Source of the DNA: Trueperaceae bacterium
Lineage (GTDB): Bacteria > Deinococcota > Deinococci > Deinococcales > Trueperaceae
Length of the DNA: 6,316 nt
Direction: 5' to 3'
Assembly: GCA_003567075.1 (NCBI GenBank)
Contig: PXAU01000015.1
Location: 1 to 6,316 of the forward strand
This document shows, piece by piece, positions 1 through 5,929 of the stretch; position 1 is the stretch's first letter, and every line of letters starts with the position of its first letter. A program made the position numbers and the translations under genes. The notes under the pieces are model-generated. The model saw only the letters and a program-made list of their open reading frames with translations, had not been told where the DNA came from and did no database searches.

Positions 1-248
1 ACGCCCAGCACGGCGTCGCCGGCCTTGGCGCCGGTGAGCACGTGCGAGACGGGGCAGATGCCGCAGGTGCGGGCCGTGATGGCGGGCATCTCGTAGACCG
101 AGCGGCCGCGGCAGAAGGCCTCGAAGCCGCGGAACTCGACCACGTGGAAGCGGGCGTCCTGCACGGCGCCGTCGTCGTCCAGGCGGAGCGTGATCTTGGC
201 GTGACCCTCGATGCGGGTCACGGGGTCGATGAGGATGTTCTGTGGCAC
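1..248 (-). CDS. hoxH: HoxH, large (catalytic) subunit of group 3d NAD-linked [NiFe] hydrogenase, N-terminal part
   Basis: This is the first 82 codons of the subunit that carries the Ni-Fe active site and interconverts H2 with protons and electrons in the cytoplasm. The translation starts MPQNILIDPVTRIEGHAKI, the usual HoxH opening. It contains the conserved Glu of the EGH motif (residue 14) and the L1 metal-binding motif RTCGICPVSH (residues 60-69), with C62 and C65 as the first two nickel/iron ligands. The L2 motif with the other two cysteines is beyond the left edge. I chose the GTG at 246-248 because AGGAGG lies 5 nt upstream and the reading matches the family from the third residue on. 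It begins 10 nt after the hoxY stop and is the last visible gene of hoxEFUYH. The Cys-x2-Cys-x3-His form of L1 separates it from the group 3b large subunit further right, which has Tyr in the last position. The identification is firm; only the C-terminus is unseen. Confidence 0.95.
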   Translation of the reverse strand, partial: MPQNILIDPVTRIEGHAKITLRLDDDGAVQDARFHVVEFRGFEAFCRGRSVYEMPAITARTCGICPVSHVLTGAKAGDAVLG

Positions 249-253
249 GTCCG

Positions 254-259
254 CCTCCT
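254..259 (-). promoter_or_regulatory. Ribosome binding site deciding the GTG start of hoxH
   Basis: AGGAGG on the minus strand overlaps the hoxY stop codon (its first A is the last base of TGA) and sits 5 nt before GTG at 248-246. No ATG in this frame fits the conserved N-terminus, so this site fixes the hoxH start. It also implies that ribosomes ending hoxY can reinitiate on hoxH. Confidence 0.75.
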
Positions 260-807
260 CAGCCGAAGCGGCGCAGTTCGGGCGCCAGCTCGGGGCTCTC
301 GCCGGCGAGGAGGGCCTCGACGGCGATGCGGATGCGCTCGGCCGACGGCGGGCAGCCCGGCAGGAACGCGTCGATGTGGACCACCTCGTGCGCCGGCAGC
401 ACCCGCGGCAGCAGCGCCGGCACGACCCCGTTCTCGGGGTTCGGCAGCTCGCCGTGCAACTTGGTGACGGCGTCGCGGTAGGCCTCGGCCACCAGCTCGC
501 CGGGATCGCCCAGCGGGTTGCGCATGGCGGAGGTGTTGCCGTGAACGGCGCAGTCGCCGAAGGCGACGACCACCTTGCTGCGCTCGCGCACCTCCTTGAG
601 GAGCTCGAGGTTGTCGGTGTTGGCGACGGCACCCTCGACCAGGGTGACGTCGACGTTCTCGGGGAAGGCCTTGACGTCGGCGATGGGGCTGTAGACCAGG
701 TCGACGAGCTGGGACAGCTCGATGAGCCACTCGTCGAGGTCGAGGAACGACATGTGGCAACCGCTGCAACCCGCCAGCCAGACGGTCGCGACTCGCGCCT
801 TGCTCAC
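259..807 (-). CDS. hoxY: HoxY, small (Fe-S) subunit of group 3d [NiFe] hydrogenase
   Basis: This 182-residue subunit carries electrons between the Ni-Fe site of HoxH and the diaphorase arm. It has the four ligands of the proximal [4Fe-4S] cluster: C14 and C17 (GCSGCHMSF), C86 (GDCAVHGN) and C152 (PGCPPS). There is no extra C-terminal Fe-S domain and no twin-arginine signal, as expected for the short, cytoplasmic HoxY type rather than membrane uptake hydrogenases. The start is a GTG at 807-805 that overlaps the hoxU stop (GTGA). GGAGG at 815-819, 7 nt upstream, supports it, and the protein then reads SKARVATVWLAGCSGC, matching the family N-terminus. Position and length are standard for hoxEFUYH. 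I see no missing ligand or truncation. Confidence 0.96.
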   Translation of the reverse strand: MSKARVATVWLAGCSGCHMSFLDLDEWLIELSQLVDLVYSPIADVKAFPENVDVTLVEGAVANTDNLELLKEVRERSKVVVAFGDCAVHGNTSAMRNPLGDPGELVAEAYRDAVTKLHGELPNPENGVVPALLPRVLPAHEVVHIDAFLPGCPPSAERIRIAVEALLAGESPELAPELRRFG

Positions 808-1529
808 TTCAGCACCTCCCGGGCCGACTCACGCTCGCGCCGCGAGGTGAGGGTCGAGACCAGCGCGCGCTTCACGCGGCGTTGGCCGACCGAGGTGCCC
901 TTCTCGAACATCGCGCCGGTGGGGCACACGCTGACGCACTTGCCGCACGAGGTGCAGCTCTCGGCCTCACCCCAGGGGCGGCCCAGGTCGGCCACCAGGT
1001 GCGCCTCGCGACCGCGGCCGGCGACGCCCCAGGTGAAGGCCCCCTCGACCTCGGCGCAGGCCCGCACGCAACGGGTGCAGAGCACGCAGCGGCTCGGGTC
1101 GTACCCGAAGCGGGGGTGGCTCAGGTCCATCGTGAGGCGTGACGGCGGTGGGGTGAAGTTGGCGTGGTCGACGCCCACCTGGGCTGCCAGGGTCTGCAGC
1201 TCGCAGGCCCCGTTGGCCACGCACACCGCGCAGACGTGCTGCCCCTCGGCGAAGAGCATCTCGAGCAGCACCTTGCGGTGCTCGCGCAGTTGCTCGGTGT
1301 CGGTGTGCACGTCCATGGCCTCGGCCACCGGGGTGGCGCAGGCTGGCCGCGGGCGCGGCGTGCCGGCCACCTCGACCATGCACAAGCGGCACGCGCCGAC
1401 GACCGAGACGCCGTCCATCTGGCACAAGCCCGGCACCTTGACGCCCACGCGCACCGCGGCCTGCATCACGCTCTCACCGGGGCTCGCGTCGACCTCGTTG
1501 TCGTCGATCCTCAGACTGACGCCAGGCAT
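804..1529 (-). CDS. hoxU: HoxU, Fe-S diaphorase subunit of NAD-linked [NiFe] hydrogenase
   Basis: HoxU (241 residues) is the electron wire between HoxF and HoxY and is homologous to the N-terminal part of the complex I subunit NuoG. Visible cluster sites in order: a plant-type [2Fe-2S] ferredoxin domain with C36, C47, C50 and C64; a His/Cys [4Fe-4S] site with H98, C100, C103 and C109 (HVCAVCVANGAC, the H-x-C spacing seen in HoxU); and a two-cluster ferredoxin domain with C148/C151/C154/C158 and C192/C195/C198/C202. The ATG at 1529-1527 shares its A with the hoxF stop (TGATG), with AGGAG 6 nt upstream. The 3' end overlaps hoxY by 4 bp. The length is close to the usual 230-245 for HoxU and far short of full NuoG, which excludes a complex I subunit. 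The C-terminal residues after about 210 are basic (RRVKRALV...RRERES), a normal feature. Confidence 0.96.
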   Translation of the reverse strand: MPGVSLRIDDNEVDASPGESVMQAAVRVGVKVPGLCQMDGVSVVGACRLCMVEVAGTPRPRPACATPVAEAMDVHTDTEQLREHRKVLLEMLFAEGQHVCAVCVANGACELQTLAAQVGVDHANFTPPPSRLTMDLSHPRFGYDPSRCVLCTRCVRACAEVEGAFTWGVAGRGREAHLVADLGRPWGEAESCTSCGKCVSVCPTGAMFEKGTSVGQRRVKRALVSTLTSRRERESAREVLK

Positions 1530-3205
1530 CAGGCGCTCCTCTCGTGGGCGGAGGCGCCGCCGGCGTCAGCCGCGACGGCGGCGGCGACGGTGTCGGGCAC
1601 CACGCGGGCCTCGTACTCGTCGCGGAAGTAGTGCAAGGTGGAGAGCACGGGGTTGGGGGCCGTCTGGCCCAAGCCGCAGAGGCTGTCCGTGCGCACCACG
1701 TCGCAGAGCGTCTCGAGGCGGGCGAGGTTGGCCGCGGTGGCGCGCCCCTCGCAGATCGCGTCGAGCAGTTCGTACATCTCGAAGGTGCCGGCGCGGCACG
1801 GCAGGCACTTGCCGCAGCTCTCGTCCATGCAGAAGCGCATGAAGAAGCGCGCCACCTCGGGCATGGCGACGTCCTCGTCCATGACGATGAGGCCGCCCGA
1901 GCCCATGATCGAACCGAGCGCCAGCAGGCTGTCGTAGTCCATCGAGGTGTCGATGTGCTTGATCGGGATGCAACCGCCGCTGGGCCCGCCCGTCTGGGCG
2001 GCCTTGAAGGCCTTGCCGCCAGCCACGCCGCCGCCGATCTCCTCGACGATCTCGCGCAGCGTGATGCCCATGGGCACCTCGATGAGGCCGGTGTTCTCGA
2101 GTTTGCCGGCCAGCGCGAACACCTTGGTGCCGCGGCTGGTATCGGTGCCGATGGAGGCGAACCACTCGGCGCCGCGGCGCAAGATGGTGGGCACGTTCGC
2201 GAGCGTCTCGACGTTGTTGATCATCGACGGCTCGCCCCACAGACCGCGCTCGGTCGGGTAGGGCGGCCGCAGCACCGGCGTGCCGCGCTGGCCCATGATC
2301 GAGGCCATGAGCGCGGTCTCCTCGCCGCACACGAAGGCGCCGGCGCCGATGCGGATCTCGACGTTGAACTCGAACTCGGTGCCGAAGAGCCCCTTGCCCA
2401 AGAGCTTGTGGCGCTTGGCCTGGCGGATCGCCTGCTCCAGGCGCCGCACCGCCACCGGGTACTCGGCCCGCACGTAGATGTACCCGTGCTTGGCGCCGGT
2501 GGCGTAGGCGGCCAGCGCCATCCCCTCCAGCACCCGGTGCGGGTCGTCCTCCATGACCGTGCGGTCCATGTAGGCGCCGGGGTCGCCCTCGTCGCCGTTG
2601 GCGATCACGGTCTTGTGGTCGGACTGGGCCTTGGCCAGCAGGCCCCACTTGGTGCCGGCGGGGTACCCGCCGCCGCCGCGACCGCGCAGGCCGGAGCGCT
2701 GCACCACCTCGATCACGCCGGCGGGCGTCATGGTGGTCACGGCGTCGCGCAGCGCGCGGTAGCCGCCGCGGGCGATGTACTCCTCGATGCGGTTCGGGTC
2801 GATCTCGCCCATGTTCTCGAGCACCACGCGCTCCTGGCGCGCGAAGAAGGGGTGCTGCAGCGACAGCTGCCCGTCCGCGACCGGCTGGCCGTCGGCCACG
2901 TGCTCGTCGACGATGCGGCGACCGGCGTCGGCGTCGACGTCGGCGTACAGGACGTCGTCCTCACCTCTTGTGCGAACTTTCACGAGCGGGCCACGCGAGC
3001 ACAACCCCATGCAACCGGTGGCGACCACCCGCACGTCCTGCTCCAGGCCGCGCTCCTTGATCTCGGCTTCGATGGCGTCCTGCGTGGCTTGGGCACCACC
3101 GGAGAGGCAGGCGGTGCTGCCGCAACACAGCACGTGGCGGCGGTAGGCCGCCTGGGCCTCGCGTTCCTTCTGCGACAGGTCGAACAGGTCGACGCCGTTG
3201 CTCAT
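1529..3205 (-). CDS. hoxF: HoxF, NAD(H)- and FMN-binding diaphorase subunit
   Basis: HoxF (558 residues) exchanges electrons between NAD(H), via FMN, and the Fe-S chain of the hydrogenase; it is homologous to NuoF. Residues 20-100 form a thioredoxin-like [2Fe-2S] domain with C28, C33, C65 and C69 (Cx4C and Cx3C). The core follows with the NADH motif GRGGGGYPAGTKW (175-187) and the FMN-binding NGDEGDPGAYMDR (203-215). A further flavin-site segment, GAGAFVCGEETAL, lies near residue 290. An SLBB-type region with TGGPSGG comes next. The C-terminal [4Fe-4S] domain has C464, C467 and C470 (ESCGKCLPC) plus C510. The fused N-terminal [2Fe-2S] domain and the hox neighbours argue against a complex I NuoF. 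The ATG overlaps the hoxE stop (ATGA, 4 bp), with a purine-rich AAGGGGG 6 nt upstream. The last 25 residues are Ala-rich and probably disordered. Confidence 0.96.
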   Translation of the reverse strand: MSNGVDLFDLSQKEREAQAAYRRHVLCCGSTACLSGGAQATQDAIEAEIKERGLEQDVRVVATGCMGLCSRGPLVKVRTRGEDDVLYADVDADAGRRIVDEHVADGQPVADGQLSLQHPFFARQERVVLENMGEIDPNRIEEYIARGGYRALRDAVTTMTPAGVIEVVQRSGLRGRGGGGYPAGTKWGLLAKAQSDHKTVIANGDEGDPGAYMDRTVMEDDPHRVLEGMALAAYATGAKHGYIYVRAEYPVAVRRLEQAIRQAKRHKLLGKGLFGTEFEFNVEIRIGAGAFVCGEETALMASIMGQRGTPVLRPPYPTERGLWGEPSMINNVETLANVPTILRRGAEWFASIGTDTSRGTKVFALAGKLENTGLIEVPMGITLREIVEEIGGGVAGGKAFKAAQTGGPSGGCIPIKHIDTSMDYDSLLALGSIMGSGGLIVMDEDVAMPEVARFFMRFCMDESCGKCLPCRAGTFEMYELLDAICEGRATAANLARLETLCDVVRTDSLCGLGQTAPNPVLSTLHYFRDEYEARVVPDTVAAAVAADAGGASAHERSA

Positions 3206-3795
3206 GCCGCGCCCCCTTCATCCGAGCCGGCCGTGGCGTCAGCTGCGTCGTCGGCGACCGCTTCACCGTTGACCCCGACCTTGCGGATGGCCGCGACCAG
3301 CGCCTCGGGCGTGGTCTTGGCCACCACCGCCGCGTCGAGCAGGGCCACCGGCGCCAGGCCGCAGCTGCCGATGCAGCGGGCCTCGAGCAGCGACAGCTTG
3401 CCGTCCTCGCGGGTCTCGCCCTTCGCCACGCCGAAGGCCTCTGAGACGCCCTCGATGAGCGCGTCGGCGCCCTTGACGAAGCAGGCGGTGCCGGTGCAGA
3501 CGGTGCAGGTGTGCTCGCCACGCGGTTCGAAGCTGAACAGGTGGTAGAAGGTGGCTACGCCCAGCACCCGGCTTGGGGGCAGTTCGAGTTCGTCGGCGAC
3601 GGTGTGGAGCACCTCGGGCGAGAGGAAGCCGTAGATGTCCTGGACCGCGTGCAGCACCTCGATGAGCGCATCGGCGCGGTAGCGCACCTTCTTGAGCTGC
3701 TTCTCCAGCAACGCCGCGCGCGGATCGTCGTCGGGACGGACCGGCGCGCGGTCGGGAGTGGCGCCGGCGGCGCCGGGACCGGCGGCCACGCTCAT
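3202..3795 (-). CDS. hoxE: HoxE, [2Fe-2S] thioredoxin-like diaphorase subunit
   Basis: HoxE (197 residues) is the NuoE-like accessory subunit of pentameric HoxEFUYH enzymes. It adds a [2Fe-2S] cluster to the diaphorase arm. Residues 30-95 are the helical part (LHAVQDIYGFLSPEVL, then LGVATFYHLFSF). Residues 95-170 form the thioredoxin-like fold with cluster ligands C100 and C105 (CTGTAC) and C141 and C145 (CIGSC). Its presence places the enzyme with HoxEFUYH pentamers rather than the HoxFUYH tetramer. The first 27 residues (Gly/Ala/Pro/Asp-rich) and last 25 (Asp/Ala/Gly-rich) look unstructured, making it slightly longer than most HoxE. The start ATG has only a G-run (GGGGGGT) about 6 nt upstream instead of a clean GGAGG. 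An internal start is possible but none is better supported. It is the first gene after the 201-bp spacer, so probably the first of its transcript. Confidence 0.94.
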   Translation of the reverse strand: MSVAAGPGAAGATPDRAPVRPDDDPRAALLEKQLKKVRYRADALIEVLHAVQDIYGFLSPEVLHTVADELELPPSRVLGVATFYHLFSFEPRGEHTCTVCTGTACFVKGADALIEGVSEAFGVAKGETREDGKLSLLEARCIGSCGLAPVALLDAAVVAKTTPEALVAAIRKVGVNGEAVADDAADATAGSDEGGAA

Positions 3796-3877
3796 GACGG
3801 ACCCCCCAAACGGCTGTGTCGCGACGCCGACCTCGAGAGTGGGAACACGTTCAACTCACCGTCCTTCCGACCCGCTC

Positions 3878-3895
3878 GGCACCGCGGTCGGTGCC
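3878..3895. repeat. Perfect 7-bp hairpin, GGCACCG / CGGTGCC
   Basis: GGCACCG at 3878-3884 pairs with CGGTGCC at 3889-3895 around a 4-nt loop. All but one of the seven pairs are G:C, so it would be very stable in RNA. It lies about 85-100 bp before the hoxE start. There is no T-run after it on either strand, so it does not look like a classical intrinsic terminator. It could be an operator, part of the 5' leader of the hox mRNA, or chance in GC-rich DNA. Confidence 0.5.
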
Positions 3896-3903
3896 AGATG
3901 GGT

Positions 3904-3976
3904 GCGTGATCGAAGCGAAGGGAGCGACCGCGGGCTGCCGCTCGCCACCTGCGAGTATCGGTCGCTGCGATCACGC
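3904..3976. repeat. Nested inverted repeat (9-bp outer and 8-bp inner arms) upstream of hoxE
   Basis: Outer arms GCGTGATCG (3904-3912) and CGATCACGC (3968-3976) are perfect reverse complements. Inner arms AGCGACCG (3923-3930) and CGGTCGCT (3959-3966) are also perfect. Between the arms there are 10 nt on the left side and 1 nt on the right, giving an asymmetric internal loop. A third small stem, CTCGC/GCGAG (3941-3955), sits in the apical region. Three nested, collinear arms are more than expected by chance in 73 bp. The arrangement suits a structured leader or terminator-like RNA after the protease gene, or paired protein-binding half-sites 64 bp apart. No T-run follows on the minus strand. 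Confidence 0.6.
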
Positions 3977-3981
3977 GTCGA
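3954..3981 (-). promoter_or_regulatory. Weak sigma70-like promoter candidate for hoxE
   Basis: On the minus strand, TCGACG (3981-3976) and GATACT (3959-3954) each match the -35 and -10 consensus at 4 of 6 positions, with a 16-bp spacer. They lie within the right arms of the inverted repeat, roughly 160 bp before the hoxE ATG. The match is poor and the motif is common by chance, so I list it only because it is the best candidate in the spacer. Confidence 0.2.
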
Positions 3982-3996
3982 TAGTGAAGAACGTCC

Positions 3997-4596
3997 TCAA
4001 GAACGTGCGGGGTCGCGCGAGGGGTCGCGCGAGGGGCCGCGCGAGGGGTCCTGCGGGGGATCGCGCTCCGGCTCAGCCGCGGCAGTCGCGGGCGCGGCGA
4101 GCTCGCGCTGTAGCCTCGCCACGAGCGCCTCCACCGCCGCGCGCACCGCCGGCGTCAACGGTTCGCCGGCGCCGAAGCGCGCACCCTCGATGCCCCACAC
4201 CTCCACCGACGGCGGCGCCCGCCCCAGGGCCCGCGCCAGCGCCAGCGCACCGGCCAGGCCGAAGCCGTGGCTGGAGGTGGCGCCGGCGCTCACGAAGGGG
4301 GCATCGCCCGCATAGCGGCAGCAGCTGCCGGGCGCCGCGCCCGACACCATCGCGTCGATCAGCACCAGCCGCTGCACGCCCGTCCACACGTCCAGCAAGC
4401 CCGTTGGGTCGCCGGTCCAGGCCACCACCCGCAGGCCGGGCGGCGGCGCGTCGCCCCACGCCCGCGCCAGCAGGCGCGCGGCCAGCGGCCCGAGCGCGTC
4501 GTCGCCGCGATCCTCGTTGCCCACCCCCATCACCAGGGTGTGCACCGGCGGGGCGCCGGCAGCGGCCATGCGCGCGCTCGCCCCGCCGGTGGTCAT
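3997..4596 (-). CDS. [NiFe] hydrogenase maturation endopeptidase (HycI/HybD/HoxW family)
   Basis: This 199-residue protein belongs to the nickel-dependent proteases that remove the C-terminal peptide of the hydrogenase large subunit once Ni-Fe is inserted. The family start motif is GVGNEDRGDDALG (residues 24-36). The three expected nickel-contacting residues are visible: D33 (the Glu16 position of E. coli HybD), D81 (LIDAM) and H110 (SSHGFGL). The catalytic domain ends near residue 165. Residues 166-199 form an unusual tail, PERDPPQDPSRGPSRDPSRD..., encoded by a 12-bp repeat; typical family members lack it. The ATG at 4596 follows the large-subunit stop after 1 bp (TGACATG), indicating coupling. 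M10 (4569) is an alternative start but has no better ribosome site. The neighbour suggests it processes the group 3b large subunit, but it also precedes hoxEFUYH, so service to HoxH is possible. Confidence 0.92.
   Translation of the reverse strand: MTTGGASARMAAAGAPPVHTLVMGVGNEDRGDDALGPLAARLLARAWGDAPPPGLRVVAWTGDPTGLLDVWTGVQRLVLIDAMVSGAAPGSCCRYAGDAPFVSAGATSSHGFGLAGALALARALGRAPPSVEVWGIEGARFGAGEPLTPAVRAAVEALVARLQRELAAPATAAAEPERDPPQDPSRGPSRDPSRDPARS
4009..4056. repeat. 12-bp tandem repeat in the 3' end of the protease gene
   Basis: GGGGTCGCGCGA occurs at 4009-4020 and 4021-4032 exactly, and at 4033-4044 with one change (T to C). A fourth copy at 4045-4056 and a trace at 4057-4068 are degenerate. 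The unit is a multiple of three, so on the minus strand it encodes repeated Ser-Arg-Asp-Pro without breaking the frame. The near identity of the last copies, next to decayed ones, suggests recent slippage growth toward the stop codon. Confidence 0.85.
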
Positions 4597-4597
4597 G

Positions 4598-5929
4598 TCA
4601 CCGCCGCTCCACCTCCAGCCGCAGGAAGTGCGTGGCGCAGGAGATGCAGGGGTCGTGGTTGCGCACCGTCTGCTCGCACAGCTGCTGCAGCTGCTCGTGG
4701 GGCACGTTCATGTGCGCTTCCACCACGTCGCGCACGTCCTGCTCGATCACGGCCTGCGTCTGCGCGGTGGGCGGCACGATGCGCGCGTCGAGCACGATGC
4801 CCTCGTCGTTGATGGTGTAGCGGTGGTAGAGCGTGCCGCGCGGCGCCTCGGTGCAGGCGTGCCCGCGCCCGGCGCGCGGCGGCACCTCGACCGAGGCGAA
4901 CTCGGGCGGCTCGTAGCCGTCGATGATCCGCAGCGCCTCGTCGCAGGCGTACACCGTCTCGATCGCCCGCACCACGATGCTCTTGAAGGGGTTGCGCACC
5001 ACCTCGCCGAGCCCGGCCGCGCGGGCCGTCTCCTGCGCCAGCGGCGAGAGCTGCTGGTAGTTGAGCGCGTAGCGGGCCAGCGGGCCCACCATGTAGGGCT
5101 CGCCGTCGAGCGCCGCGTGCAGCGCGGTGGAGTGCTCGACGTGCTCCTCACGCACGTGCTGCTCGAAGGCGCTCACGCTGACGTCGAGCCCGCGGCTGCT
5201 GGCCAGCCGGCCCTCGTTGAGCGGGTACTCGTCGGGGTGCGACAGCGACAGGAACACGCGCTCAGGCTCGAGGTCGGGGAAGTCGAAGCCGGCCACCCAC
5301 TCGACCGTGGCCACCGCGTCGTCGCGGGCGCGCAGCAGCGGCTCGCGCAGCGCGCGCAGCTCGGCTTCGCGCGGCAGCCGGTAGAAGCCGCCCAGCTTGA
5401 CGTTGATCGGGTGGATCTCGCGGCCGCCCAGCACGATCATCACGTCGTTGCCGACCTTCTTGAGGCGTAGGCCACGCTCGACGATGGCGCGATGGTCGGC
5501 CGCCAGGTGCACGCCGCTGGGGTAGCCGAGGAAGTCCGGCGCGTGCAGCATGTACACGTGCAGCGCGTGGCTCTCGATCCACTCGCCGCAGTAGAGCAGG
5601 CGCCGCAGCTCGCGCAGCTGCCCATCGACCGTGACGCCGCAGGCGGCTTCGAGCGCGTGGCAGGCGCTCATCTGGTACGCCACCGGGCAGATGCCGCAGA
5701 TGCGGGCGGTGATGTCGGGCGGTTCCGTGTAGTACCGACCACGCAGGAAGCCCTCGAACAGCCGCGGCGGCTCGTAGATCCGCAGCATCACGTGCTCGAG
5801 GGTGTCGTCGACGATGCGCACGTGCAGGGCGCCCTCGCCCTCGACGCGCGCCATCGCCTCGACGTCGATGCGGCGGGTGCCGTTCTCGCGGCCCGCGCCG
5901 CGCGCCTCAGGAGCGGGTCCGCTCGGCAT
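4598..5929 (-). CDS. hyhL: Group 3b [NiFe] hydrogenase (sulfhydrogenase-type) large/alpha subunit
   Basis: This 443-residue protein carries the Ni-Fe site of an NADP-linked, cytoplasmic, reversible hydrogenase; some group 3b members also reduce sulfur or polysulfide. ARVEGEG (27-33) contains the conserved Glu30. The L1 motif RICGICPVAYQMSA (76-89) gives ligands C78 and C81. L2, DPCISCATH (426-434), gives C428 and C431. Tyr where other groups have His in L1, and the ISCATHF form of L2, are group 3b traits. Only nine residues (FLRLEVERR) follow H434, a short candidate for the cleaved peptide. The ATG start is supported by AAGGAGG 6 nt upstream, even though it overlaps the small-subunit gene by 23 bp; the next in-frame ATG (residue 26) would remove most of the conserved N-terminus. 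Group 3b is a sequence-motif assignment; the diaphorase subunits that would confirm it are outside the window. Confidence 0.93.
   Translation of the reverse strand: MPSGPAPEARGAGRENGTRRIDVEAMARVEGEGALHVRIVDDTLEHVMLRIYEPPRLFEGFLRGRYYTEPPDITARICGICPVAYQMSACHALEAACGVTVDGQLRELRRLLYCGEWIESHALHVYMLHAPDFLGYPSGVHLAADHRAIVERGLRLKKVGNDVMIVLGGREIHPINVKLGGFYRLPREAELRALREPLLRARDDAVATVEWVAGFDFPDLEPERVFLSLSHPDEYPLNEGRLASSRGLDVSVSAFEQHVREEHVEHSTALHAALDGEPYMVGPLARYALNYQQLSPLAQETARAAGLGEVVRNPFKSIVVRAIETVYACDEALRIIDGYEPPEFASVEVPPRAGRGHACTEAPRGTLYHRYTINDEGIVLDARIVPPTAQTQAVIEQDVRDVVEAHMNVPHEQLQQLCEQTVRNHDPCISCATHFLRLEVERR

Larger units (their letters stand above)
3796..3996 (-). promoter_or_regulatory. Intergenic spacer between the group 3b and hoxEFUYH gene sets
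   Basis: These 201 bp are the only non-coding gap in the window; every other junction is an overlap or at most 10 bp. The space contains a long interrupted inverted repeat (3904-3976), a compact hairpin (3878-3895), a small palindrome GTCGCGAC (3818-3825) and a weak promoter-like pair (3954-3981). I found no convincing coding sequence and no hairpin followed by a T-run on the minus strand. Its position directly before hoxE makes it the likely site of the hox promoter and its control. Read-through from the upstream hydrogenase genes cannot be excluded. Confidence 0.6.

Noticed and set aside
211..1842. 543-codon plus-strand open frame opposite hoxH, hoxY, hoxU and the end of hoxF
   Set aside because: It is antisense to conserved Fe-S proteins and ends in a long low-complexity Arg-rich region with no recognisable domain.
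1544..3547. Long open frame of 667 codons on the plus strand opposite hoxF and hoxE
   Set aside because: It is antisense to two clearly conserved genes. Its Ala/Gly/His/Val-rich composition is what the opposite strand of GC-rich codons yields. Stop codons are rare at this GC content, so length alone is no evidence.
804..3795. hoxE, hoxF and hoxU as part of a complex I (nuo) operon
   Set aside because: HoxF has the fused N-terminal [2Fe-2S] domain, HoxU is short, and hoxY and hoxH follow directly, all features of a hydrogenase diaphorase arm rather than complex I.
3843..3852. Short dyad GAAC-AC-GTTC upstream of hoxE as an operator
   Set aside because: Four-base arms with a 2-bp centre are too short to stand out from chance, and no second copy was seen in the spacer.
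3884..3899. Sigma54 promoter suggested by TGGCAC on the minus strand
   Set aside because: The -24 element matches, but the sequence at the correct spacing lacks the GC of the -12 element. The TGGCAC is explained by the hairpin arm.
3792..3974. Possible 60-codon minus-strand gene within the spacer
   Set aside because: It has no ribosome site, runs through the inverted repeats, overlaps the hoxE start in another frame and resembles no known small protein.
4009..4068. Tandem repeat as a CRISPR array
   Set aside because: Units are 12 bp with no spacers, and they are in frame inside a coding sequence.
4517..5470. 317-codon plus-strand open frame opposite the group 3b large subunit
   Set aside because: Its translation mirrors the codon pattern of the real gene and has no family motif of its own.
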